This document shows positions 8,348 through 15,973 of a stretch of DNA of 51,359 nt, one piece after another. Every line of letters begins with the position of its first letter. Position 1 is the first letter of the stretch. Both the position numbers and the translations under genes were made by a program. The notes below the pieces were generated by a model that searched no databases, was not told the origin of the DNA, and saw only the letters and a list, made by a program, of their open reading frames with translations. Source of the stretch: Roseobacter sp. (lineage in GTDB: Bacteria; Pseudomonadota; Alphaproteobacteria; Rhodobacterales; Rhodobacteraceae); contig JAGXHA010000035.1 in NCBI GenBank assembly GCA_024636475.1, positions 1 to 51,359 on the forward strand, read 5' to 3'.

Positions 8348-9706
8348 TCATATCACGCCATAGTCCAGCAGTGCCTCGGCCACCCGACGATACGCCACCC
8401 GGTTGGCGGCGCGGCGATAGTCGATCCTTTTCTGGCTGGTCGTATCCGACTGAGCCTCGGTGCGCAGCTTGCCGTGAATATCGACCATAATGCCTCGCAA
8501 GGTGCGGTCGACCTCTTCTGCGGGTAGCGGGCGGAAGGTTGCATTCTGTGCCATTTCCAGCCCTGAGACGGCAACGCCGCCGGCATTCGAGACCTTGCCG
8601 GGTGCATAGCATATATCCGAATCGTGGATGATGCGTTGTGCATCAGCCGTCAGGGGCATGTTGGCACCTTCGGCCAGAAATCGGCATCCGGCGTCAAGCA
8701 AGGCTCTGGCGTCTTTTGCATTGATCTCGTTCTGGGTCGCACAAGGCAGCGCCACATCGCATTCGATGCTCCAGGGGTTGCTGCCTGGACGAAAGACCAT
8801 GCCCAATTCCCGCGGCGGCGCGCCGACCGATTCATTCGCAGCCTTCCGCGCTTCGATCCAGTCAAGTGCGGCCGCAGTCAGACCGTCGGATGCCTCTATG
8901 ACGCCACTAGTATCAGAAAGGCTTACGACGCGACCGCCAAGCGCAAGAGCCTTTCGTGCAGCATGTAGCGCAACGTTGCCCATGCCAGAAATGGCGATGC
9001 GCTTGCCCTCGATATCCTCATTTGCCGTCCCAAGCATCGCGCATAGGAAATAGACCAGACCATAACCTGTCGCTTCCACCCGCAATTGGCTGCCCCCGAT
9101 ACAAAGGGATTTGCCGGTGAGCACGCCAGCGAAATCACGGTTGTTCTGCTTCCATGCGGCGAACAGAAAACCGATCTCACGCGTGCCCACGCCTATGTCG
9201 CCGGCTGGAATATCGCGCGAGGGGCCGATGTGATGCTGCAATTCGGACATGAAGGCATGGCAAAATCGCATCACCTCATTTTTGGAGCGCCCTTTGGGTT
9301 CGAAATTGGCCCCCCCTTTTGCACCGCCAAGCTGCAAGCCCGTCAACGCATTCTTGAAGGTTTGCTCAAACCCAAGAAACTTGAGAACCGACGGCGTGAC
9401 GGAGGATGCAAACCTCAGACCACCTTTGTAGGGGCCGACCGCATTGCAGTGTTGTACCCGCCAACCGCGATTGATCTGCACCATGCCTGCATCATCTTCC
9501 CAATTGATCCGAAAAGCGATCACCCGATCTGGTTCTGTCAGCCGCGCGAGGATGCGCGCTGCGGTATAATCGGAATTGGCCTTCTCAACGGTAATGACGT
9601 CTAGCGCGACTTCCTCAACCGCCTGCAAAAACAAATCTTCTCCGGGGTTTTTGTCGCGCATGTCTGCCATAAAGGCATCGGTCAGGGCTTGGCTACGGTC
9701 GGTCAT
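8348..9706 (-). CDS. gdhA: NADP-specific glutamate dehydrogenase
   Basis: A 452-residue cytoplasmic enzyme that interconverts 2-oxoglutarate plus ammonium and glutamate. The length matches the hexameric small-subunit GDH class. Conserved blocks are intact: GPYKGGLRF (K94, substrate lysine), GGAKGGANF (K130, catalytic lysine), PAGDIGVGTREIGFL, the nucleotide-binding ISGMGNVALHAA, and EGANMPLTADA near the C-terminus. The ATG at 9706 has GAGTGA upstream. It stands alone on the minus strand. In Roseobacters it would work in ammonium assimilation at high ammonium, or in glutamate breakdown. Confidence 0.95.
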   Translation of the reverse strand: MTDRSQALTDAFMADMRDKNPGEDLFLQAVEEVALDVITVEKANSDYTAARILARLTEPDRVIAFRINWEDDAGMVQINRGWRVQHCNAVGPYKGGLRFASSVTPSVLKFLGFEQTFKNALTGLQLGGAKGGANFEPKGRSKNEVMRFCHAFMSELQHHIGPSRDIPAGDIGVGTREIGFLFAAWKQNNRDFAGVLTGKSLCIGGSQLRVEATGYGLVYFLCAMLGTANEDIEGKRIAISGMGNVALHAARKALALGGRVVSLSDTSGVIEASDGLTAAALDWIEARKAANESVGAPPRELGMVFRPGSNPWSIECDVALPCATQNEINAKDARALLDAGCRFLAEGANMPLTADAQRIIHDSDICYAPGKVSNAGGVAVSGLEMAQNATFRPLPAEEVDRTLRGIMVDIHGKLRTEAQSDTTSQKRIDYRRAANRVAYRRVAEALLDYGVI

Positions 9707-10040
9707 GTATCACTCGTTAATAGTTTATAATTGACGATCAACATAGTCCGCCAACGAGTGTTTCCAATATTTCGCTGACCGCTTGCCGCCCCGATTGATC
9801 CTTGTCTTGCTGTTCCTGCTTTTGCTAAGCAAGCCATTCTCGAAATCTCAATATTTCGTTACCCCCTTGGTGAGTGGGGTAAGTTCCATCCCGATGGCAC
9901 TCTAACCGGACGATAAAGGTGGTTTGGGCGACAGGCCGCTCTGGTGAAATTAAAACCAAACAAGCACAAGGCTGACCTTAGCAATTGAAACGCAGAAAGA
10001 CGGGGGCTTCAGGATCTGAGAAAACCAACACTGCCATATG
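9707..10040. other. Intergenic region upstream of gdhA
   Basis: Presumably holds the gdhA promoter. A minus frame at 9950-10201 overlaps the better small ORF at 10041-10271 and is taken as a shadow. No hairpin or operator was recognised. Confidence 0.4.
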
Positions 10041-10271
10041 CTATCGCCCTTTTGGCGTCGCACAACGAGAGTGGGCTTTAATACGTCTGCCAACGTACTG
10101 TTTTGAGAAGGCGCGGACACATGCCAGATTACCATCTTCCCAAACAAGCACACCCTGCGCGGTGGAGAATTTACTGATCTGAACACACGCGACTGCAGCA
10201 ATGGTCACGGGGGATTTGTTTTTCGACTTGGATACAGCGCTACCGATCGAAATTTCCATCATATCCTCCAA
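10041..10271 (-). CDS. Possible small hypothetical protein (76 aa or less)
   Basis: A minus-strand frame with ATG 10271 or, more likely, the later ATG at 10259 (MEISIGSAVSKSKNKSPVTI), preceded by TGGAGGATATG with a good GGAGG. The product is small, basic, without a signal peptide or membrane segment, and not recognised. Its upstream region carries CGTATAGTTC (10327-10336), also found upstream of the sensor-kinase operon near 19.2 kb. The ribosome site and shared motif argue that it is a real gene. Confidence 0.45.
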   Translation of the reverse strand: MEDMMEISIGSAVSKSKNKSPVTIAAVACVQISKFSTAQGVLVWEDGNLACVRAFSKQYVGRRIKAHSRCATPKGR

Positions 10272-10326
10272 TGTCTGTCATTGGAGAGACTATCGCATCA
10301 AATAAAAGTATATGCGCTACATCTTC

Positions 10327-10336
10327 CGTATAGTTC
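10327..10336. promoter_or_regulatory. CTATACG-type motif upstream of the small ORF
   Basis: CGTATAGTTC (minus reading GAACTATACG) matches 19207-19216 exactly. The match extends on the minus strand to GAACTATACG-R-AAG at both places. It lies 56 bases upstream of the ATG at 10271. This is a possible binding site for a regulator shared with the 19-22 kb genes. Confidence 0.35.
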
Positions 10337-10366
10337 CTTGATCAATGGTCGCGACCGAGGATTGCG

Positions 10367-10696
10367 TTATGCCACCATCCGCGTGGCGATGTTGATCGAC
10401 ACCGTCACCCAAGGTCGGCCAACGGGCTGACGGTCCAAGCTGTCGGCAAAAATAATGTCTGCATGCGTATGGTCTGTTTGTAAGACGTCCAGAGGTTGGA
10501 CTGCCCTGTTCCCGTCCGTGAAGGGTTCAAATCTCTGGCGGGGTGCCTTGGCACGCGCTGGTGCTTTCGCACCTTCGCAGGCGTCCAGTGCATTCAGCCA
10601 GCGGTGAACCGTCCGCCGCGTCGGCGGTTCTGACACGCACCCAAAACAACATCGCAGGTATCTGGCCTTGAAGGGCCAAAGCATCCGGCCAAGCAC
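10367..10696 (-). pseudogene. Truncated DDE transposase fragment (TniA/TnsB-like integrase core)
   Basis: The frame encodes 109 residues. The middle reads PRQRFEPFTDGNRAVQPLDV followed by LQTDHTHADII, and the end reads VGRPWVTVSINIATRMVA. This is the region around the first catalytic Asp of Mu/Tn552/TniA-type transposases (consensus D-H-T-x-x-D, then RP(W/Y)(L/I)T-x-x-(I/L)D-x-x-(T/S)R). The N-terminal DNA-binding part and the rest of the catalytic core, including the other Asp and the Glu, are missing, so it cannot be active. It marks an old insertion or recombination point directly before the large RTX gene. Confidence 0.7.
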
Positions 10697-10872
10697 AGCA
10701 GGGATGCTGGCGCGTCTTTATCCGGCAATCATTCCAACTCCGAATTGGCAACATTTTGCGCCGCTCTTTTACCTCGCTTTTACCCTGCCTGTGCCACGGT
10801 CGCGACATATAGCGGCAGGATACCTGCAGATTACCGGATGATAAAACCAAGATATGGCGCACGAGGTCACGG

Positions 10873-13821
10873 ATGAGCAACGATTCAATCAGCGGAACAG
10901 TTGATAACGATACACTGACCGGCGAAACCGGCAGCGACACCATCGAAGGCGGTGGCGGCGATGATCTGATCTACGGTGACACGGCGCTCAACCCGGCCGC
11001 TCCGACGCCGAAATACACCTACAGCGGCGGTAAGACGACAACGCCGATGGACCCGATCCCCGTTGGCGTGACTGCTGTGAACATCACAGATCCGGGCAAC
11101 GTCACGGTTGACGGCGATACTTACGGCGTTCGGGACACAAACCTGGACTTGCTGCTTACCTACAACAACGCCACCCCCCGCACCGGCACCGTAAAGGTGC
11201 AAGACCTTGGCAATACGGTCGGGGAAATCGACCATGTCTGGGTCGATCTCTCGACCTTCAGCGGCAACTTCATATTCGAGATTGGCGGAAACATCGGCAC
11301 CGACGACATCCTGTCGTTCATGGGTGTCACCAATGTCCTGTTCACAAGCGCGACCACGCAGCAGCTTACCTATACCGGGGCGGACGGTAACGAATACACC
11401 GTCACAGTCACGAACACCGATATAATGGACGTCCAGACCTTTGGCCTCCCACCGCCAGAGCCGACCTATGACGACCTGCTGTCCGGTGGCGACGGCAATG
11501 ACACGATGTTTGGCGGCTGGGGCAACGACACGCTCCACGGTGACGCCGGTAACGACTCGCTGGTGGGTGGCGTCGGCGACGACCTGATCTATGGCGGCTT
11601 GGGAAGCGACACGATCCGCGGCGACGGGATCAACCCGAACGGCACCGACGTGGCCGCAGCGGGCGAAAGCTATGACGACACGATCCATGGCGGCGACGGG
11701 GCAGATCTGATTCATGGCGGCCTCGGTCAGGACGAGATCCATGGCGACGTTGGCAACGACACGATCTATGGCGGGGCCGGTAATGACACCGCCTATGGCG
11801 GCATCGGCGACGACCTGATCCATGGCGACACGAATGCAGGCCCCTCCACGCTTCCGCCCCGCTACCAGTTTACCGGCGGGCTTGATGGCAATACCGCGCC
11901 AACACCCGGCCAGGATGCCTTCACAAGCCTGATCAGCGATCCCGGTAGCGTCACCGTCGACGGGGACACCTTCGCCGATCGCACGGCACAGGCCGAGATT
12001 ATCATCGAATATACCGGGACAGCGCTGCGAACTGGAGACCTGGGTGTCCAGGACCTTGGCAACGTTGTCGGCGACCCGGATGTCGTCTACATCAACCTGT
12101 CGACCTTTCTGGGCAACTTTGCGATCAACGGTGGTGGAAATAGCGGTCCCGACGACACGCTGATCCTGACCGGCGTCACGAATGTTCTCAAGATCAACGC
12201 GACGCAACAACTTGTCCAGTATATTGGCGCGGACGGCGCACTTTATAATGTCACGGTCACGCCGGGCACCTTCATCCTGCAGACCTTTGGCGCACCGCCG
12301 CAGGAACAGACATACGACGACCTGCTTTTTGGTGACGCCGGCAGTGACTCGCTGGTGGGCGGCGTTGGCGACGACCTGATCTATGGCGGCTTGGGAAGCG
12401 ACACGATCCATGGCGACAAGGTCGACCCGAACGGCACCCTGATTGCGCAACCCGGCCAAAGCTACAGCGACACCATCTACGGTGGCGACGATGGTGACGT
12501 CGTCTATGGCGGCCTTGGCAATGATGAAATCCACGGCGACGCGGGTGCCGATCTGATCTATGGCGGCGTTGGCGATGACACGGTGTTTGGTGGCATCGAC
12601 AACGACACGATTTCAGGCGACACCGGCGCACCCATGGGGGCCACCCCGACCCAGCCGACCTTTACCGGAGGGCTTGCCGGCGATACCGCGCCGGCACCGG
12701 CTCCGGGTGCCTTCACGCACCTGATCAGCGGTCTTGGTAGCGTCACCATCGACGGCGACAGCTTCGCAGATCGCACCGTACAGACCAACATCATCGTCGA
12801 ATATACCGGGACAGCGCTGCGAACCGACAACCTGCGTGTCCAGGACCTTGGCGACACTGCTAGCGACCCGGATGTCGTCTACGTCAACCTGTCGACCTTT
12901 CTGGGCAACTTTACGATCGACACCGGTGGAAATAGCGGTCCCGACGACACGCTGATCCTGACCGGCGTCACGAATGTAACGGAGCTGAGCGCGACGCAAC
13001 AACTTGTCCAGTATATGGGCTCGGACGGCGCATTTTACGAGGTGACGGTCACCCCGGGCACTTTGATCCTGCAGACCTTTGGCGTCGCACCCCAGGCACC
13101 GAGTTATAATGACGTGCTTCACGGCGGTGAAGGCGATGATCTGATCGATGGCGGCTGGGGCAACGACGAGATCCACGGCGATATTGGTGCCGACACGCTG
13201 GCCGGCGGTGATGGCGCAGATACGATCTATGGTGGCGATAGCGACGACCTGATCCATGGCGATTTCGACACGAACCTCGAGGGCACCTCTCCCAACGCAC
13301 CGCCCCCGCCGCCAGAGAATCTCGACTTTGCGATCGCCGATGGCGGTAACGTCCAAATCAGCATGGCCACCATCACGGCACAGGACCGTGAGTTGCCGAC
13401 ATATGTCACCTTCGAAAAACAAGGCACCAATGCGCTTACCTCGGTCGAGGTCATTCATCTTGGGAACGCGAATGGCCCGACCGATGTCGATGTGGCGCGG
13501 TTCGATCTGACCACCTTCAACGACAACTTCACGATCAACGTAAAGACCGAAGGGGTCGACGACATCTTAATCGTCGAGGGTGCCACGAACGTCGTAGTCG
13601 TCAGCGCGACGCAAAAACTTGTTACCTACATCGGCTCGGACGGCAACACCTACACCGCCACCGTGAACCACGGGGTGATGCAGTTCGAAGCCTATTCCCG
13701 TTCGATCCAGACAGCATGGCGGGAACGAGCGACGACCAGATCTTCGGCGGTGAAGGCAACGACACCGTCGACGGTGGCTACGGCACCGATACGATACAAG
13801 GTGGCGGCGGCGATGACGTGA
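10873..13821 (+). CDS. RTX calcium-binding repeat protein, N-terminal part of a frameshifted RTX-Hint protein
   Basis: An acidic 982-codon frame with GAGG about 7 bases upstream of the ATG. It alternates RTX blocks (GGxGxDxLxG nonapeptides such as GGDGNDTMFGGWGNDTLHGD) with four copies of a ~150-residue module at about residues 47-197, 330-477, 595-743 and 816-943. RTX proteins leave the cell by type I secretion and fold when the repeats bind Ca2+. No N-terminal signal peptide is seen, as expected. True coding ends near 13701. After that the frame turns into an unrelated Arg/Thr-rich tail, while the correct sequence continues in the -1 frame (next entry). Copies 2 and 3 are nearly identical at the DNA level, which suggests recent duplication. 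Role probably surface-associated or adhesive (inference). Confidence 0.88.
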   Translation: MSNDSISGTVDNDTLTGETGSDTIEGGGGDDLIYGDTALNPAAPTPKYTYSGGKTTTPMDPIPVGVTAVNITDPGNVTVDGDTYGVRDTNLDLLLTYNNATPRTGTVKVQDLGNTVGEIDHVWVDLSTFSGNFIFEIGGNIGTDDILSFMGVTNVLFTSATTQQLTYTGADGNEYTVTVTNTDIMDVQTFGLPPPEPTYDDLLSGGDGNDTMFGGWGNDTLHGDAGNDSLVGGVGDDLIYGGLGSDTIRGDGINPNGTDVAAAGESYDDTIHGGDGADLIHGGLGQDEIHGDVGNDTIYGGAGNDTAYGGIGDDLIHGDTNAGPSTLPPRYQFTGGLDGNTAPTPGQDAFTSLISDPGSVTVDGDTFADRTAQAEIIIEYTGTALRTGDLGVQDLGNVVGDPDVVYINLSTFLGNFAINGGGNSGPDDTLILTGVTNVLKINATQQLVQYIGADGALYNVTVTPGTFILQTFGAPPQEQTYDDLLFGDAGSDSLVGGVGDDLIYGGLGSDTIHGDKVDPNGTLIAQPGQSYSDTIYGGDDGDVVYGGLGNDEIHGDAGADLIYGGVGDDTVFGGIDNDTISGDTGAPMGATPTQPTFTGGLAGDTAPAPAPGAFTHLISGLGSVTIDGDSFADRTVQTNIIVEYTGTALRTDNLRVQDLGDTASDPDVVYVNLSTFLGNFTIDTGGNSGPDDTLILTGVTNVTELSATQQLVQYMGSDGAFYEVTVTPGTLILQTFGVAPQAPSYNDVLHGGEGDDLIDGGWGNDEIHGDIGADTLAGGDGADTIYGGDSDDLIHGDFDTNLEGTSPNAPPPPPENLDFAIADGGNVQISMATITAQDRELPTYVTFEKQGTNALTSVEVIHLGNANGPTDVDVARFDLTTFNDNFTINVKTEGVDDILIVEGATNVVVVSATQKLVTYIGSDGNTYTATVNHGVMQFEAYSRSIQTAWRERATTRSSAVKATTPSTVATAPIRYKVAAAMT
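11011..13701 (+). repeat. Four copies of a ~150-residue module between RTX blocks
   Basis: Copies lie at about 11011-11463, 11860-12303, 12655-13101 and 13318-13701. Shared landmarks are (S/T)GG near the start, (G/S)V(T/N)-VDGDTF, a run like TGxLxVQDLGN, V(D/N)LSTFxGNF, GxDDxLxxxGVTNV, ATQQL-x-x-Y-x-G-x-DG-x-x-Y-x-VTV, and QTFG at the end. Copies 2 and 3 share long identical DNA stretches, for example around 12001-12180 and 12801-12980. Copy 4 is the most diverged and keeps LTTFNDNF and ATQKLVTYIGSDGNTY. Confidence 0.85.
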
Positions 13822-14906
13822 TCGTCGCCAGTGAGGGCAATGATTCACTCGACGGTGGCGTGGGCGCAGATACCTACACGCTCGCCAGTTCGACAAACCT
13901 GTCAAATACAGAGACGCTTCACGTCACGATCGACCAGAACGGCAATGGCACGGCTGAAAAGGTGGACAGCGGGTCGACCGACCAGATCATGTCGATCGAG
14001 ACCTTCATCGCTGGCGACAGCACCGGTGACGTGATCACGCTCGCCGGGGACCAGTTCGGCAGTGTCGCGCGGGCCGCCACCGGCTTCACCGCCGCCGTCG
14101 GTACCTTCACACCCGACGGTGGGGGTGCCCCGATCGCGTTCGGCGGCGTAGGCGAGCCGACCTTTGAACAACTCCTAAGTGGAAACTATGACCCCGGCAC
14201 GGGCAGAATTACCCCGGTCGGAACCTATTCTGTCACGGGCGGTGTGACGAGCGGCACGATCGGTACGATCAGCTTCGAAAATTTCGAGACCATCAACTTG
14301 AACGTCCTTTGCTTTGGCTCCGGCACGCTGATCGATACGCCAACAGGCCGTATCCCGGTGGAAGCGTTGCAGGTCGGCGATCTGGTCACCACTCTTGATG
14401 GCCGTACCGAGGCGATACGCTGGACCGGACACCGCAAGATATCTGCCGCCGAATTTTTGATGAAACCCAAGCTGCGCCCGATCCGGCTGCCCCAGGGCTG
14501 TCTGGGTGGGGGTCTGCCGGAACGCGATCTTGTCGTCTCGCCGCAGCACCGGATGCTAATCCGGTCGCGGGTTGCTGAACGGATGTTCGAGTCCGCAGAA
14601 GTTCTCGTGCCCGCGCGCAAATTGGTCGGCATGATGGGCATCCACATCGCCGAGGATATCGCATCGATCGACTACTGGCACATCTTGTGTGACCAACACG
14701 AGGTCGTGCTGGCGGAAGGTGCCCCCTCAGAGACGCTATTCACGGGTCCCGAGGCGCTGGAGGAGATCTTTGCCATCCTGCCGGAACTGGCCCTTGTCGA
14801 CCCCAAGGGCGTTCGGCCAAGTGCGCGCCCGATCGTGAAAGGTCCAAAGCTTCCGAAACTGCTGGCAAGGATATCCAAGAACCGCCGCGCGCTGCTCGAA
14901 GCCTGA
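13716..14906 (+). CDS. C-terminal RTX plus Hint domain part of the frameshifted RTX-Hint protein
   Basis: The frame continues the RTX protein one base out of register. It opens with further nonapeptides (IFGGEGNDTVDGGYGTDTI), then a linker (about residues 45-195), then a Hint domain from Cys (LNVLCFGSGTLIDTPTGRIP) with GDLVTTLDGRTEAIRWTGHR and VVSPQHRMLI, the conserved histidine block. The ATG at 13716 is internal to the original protein (in-frame DPDS precedes it), so it is not a natural start. Inserting one base near 13702 restores a protein of about 1,344 residues. In this family the Hint domain sits at the C-terminus and may cut off the preceding part. The basic tail after the Hint domain resembles that of other Roseobacter Hint proteins. 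Confidence 0.85.
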   Translation: MAGTSDDQIFGGEGNDTVDGGYGTDTIQGGGGDDVIVASEGNDSLDGGVGADTYTLASSTNLSNTETLHVTIDQNGNGTAEKVDSGSTDQIMSIETFIAGDSTGDVITLAGDQFGSVARAATGFTAAVGTFTPDGGGAPIAFGGVGEPTFEQLLSGNYDPGTGRITPVGTYSVTGGVTSGTIGTISFENFETINLNVLCFGSGTLIDTPTGRIPVEALQVGDLVTTLDGRTEAIRWTGHRKISAAEFLMKPKLRPIRLPQGCLGGGLPERDLVVSPQHRMLIRSRVAERMFESAEVLVPARKLVGMMGIHIAEDIASIDYWHILCDQHEVVLAEGAPSETLFTGPEALEEIFAILPELALVDPKGVRPSARPIVKGPKLPKLLARISKNRRALLEA

Positions 14907-14921
14907 CAGAGCAGCGGCAGC

Positions 14922-14948
14922 AGCCTCTGGCGAGCGGATCCAGAGGCT
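14922..14948. terminator. Hairpin between convergent genes
   Basis: AGCCTCTGG and CCAGAGGCT form a perfect 9-bp stem around a 9-base loop, 16 bases past the RTX-Hint stop codon and before the convergent kinase-like gene. No T-run follows on either strand. It may end transcription in both directions or protect the mRNA end. Confidence 0.5.
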
Positions 14949-14991
14949 CGCGGAATTACACCCGGTACCGCACGGCCCATGACATCTCACG

Positions 14992-15825
14992 TTATGGCCT
15001 TCTGTCCCTGCGACCACCCAAGTCTATCTTGGCAGTGGTGCGGGCAAACAGCGTAACGAAGGCCCGGAACTCTGCCTCATCCTCAGGTGCCTCGCCCCCA
15101 TACCATCCGTCAAGCAGCGCAGGCAGGGTCGTATCAGCCGCATCAGGGAACTGCATCGTCAGCACTCGGGCGGTCAGAAGGATATCCCATGCCACCGGTT
15201 TCAGCGACGCAGCTTCAAAGTCAATGCCCATCAGGCGATCGTCGGGAGAGACAATGAAGTTGGTCAGATGCGCGTCGTTCTTGGCGATGCCCTTGTGCCG
15301 GATCGGAAGCGACCTGAGGAATGCACCATGGGGCCGGAAGGCACGAGCAACCCCCTTGTCATGGTAGCGAGCGAGATAGTCATGCCAGCTTCCGCTCGCA
15401 TCCTGCTGCCCCATCGCCGTGGAAAAGCTTCGATACCACTGGCCAAGACGCCGCGCCCAGGTGACCACCGATTTTCCATCAATCACATCGGCAAGGCTCG
15501 GCCCCTCCTGCCAGTGGGTGACGACGAGCAATTGATCCGGTGCCGCCCCAAGGATCAGGGGCGTGAGCGTTGTGGTCGAAAGCGCGCGCTGGCACTGGAT
15601 TTCGCGGGCGCAAGCCGACTTGTTGTCGGCCCAACGGGCGTTGAATGCCTTGACCGCAACCTTCCGGTCGCCAACAGCGACAGAAAACACGAGGCATTGC
15701 GGCGTCTGCCGGACCGAAGAGACCGCGACCTTCTGGCCGGGGCCGGGCGTCGGCATTTGCCCCATCTTGAGGATCCCTGCCCCGTGGCTACTCAGGATAT
15801 CTTCGAGTTTCTGCTGCAAAGCCAA
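14992..15825 (-). CDS. Protein kinase-like / phosphotransferase-fold protein
   Basis: A 277-residue cytoplasmic protein with a kinase-like fold. The glycine-rich region is poorly formed, but VAVKAF holds a beta-3 lysine (K59), and REIQCQRAL a candidate alpha-C glutamate (E75). The catalytic loop reads KNDAHLTNF (D184, N189), the metal-binding motif GIDFE (D202). This looks like the aminoglycoside phosphotransferase / lipopolysaccharide-kinase side of the superfamily rather than a Ser/Thr kinase. The start is TTG 15825 with AGGGG upstream. It lies 148 bases downstream of the hybrid kinase gene on the same strand and convergent to the RTX-Hint gene. Substrate unknown. Confidence 0.6.
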   Translation of the reverse strand: MALQQKLEDILSSHGAGILKMGQMPTPGPGQKVAVSSVRQTPQCLVFSVAVGDRKVAVKAFNARWADNKSACAREIQCQRALSTTTLTPLILGAAPDQLLVVTHWQEGPSLADVIDGKSVVTWARRLGQWYRSFSTAMGQQDASGSWHDYLARYHDKGVARAFRPHGAFLRSLPIRHKGIAKNDAHLTNFIVSPDDRLMGIDFEAASLKPVAWDILLTARVLTMQFPDAADTTLPALLDGWYGGEAPEDEAEFRAFVTLFARTTAKIDLGGRRDRRP

Positions 15826-15973
15826 AAGCCCCTAACGTGCCCCACACATAATGTCACGGTCGGGCAAGACGCTAACCTTGAAACCGCGACAAGCGCCAGT
15901 ATCAACGGTTTCGCCAGCTGCCGCAACACCACACAGGGCCGGACACCCTGATCGAAACGGGCGGAGCATCCGC

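Noticed and set aside
8022..8612. 196-codon minus-strand frame
   Set aside because: Overlaps gdhA out of frame in its first half, is Arg-rich and without family features. Its downstream part is mentioned under the small membrane ORF.
10885..12534. 549-codon open frame on the minus strand
   Set aside because: Antisense shadow of the RTX gene, caused by its repeated GGC/GAC-rich codons. It has no ribosome site or domains.
11460..13270. Regular short DNA repeats that could suggest a CRISPR array
   Set aside because: The spacing follows nine-residue RTX coding repeats, with codon-position variation and no unique spacers.
13690..13716. Programmed -1 ribosomal frameshift in the RTX-Hint gene
   Set aside because: No slippery X-XXY-YYZ heptamer at the junction and no strong hairpin just downstream, so a mutation or base error is more likely.
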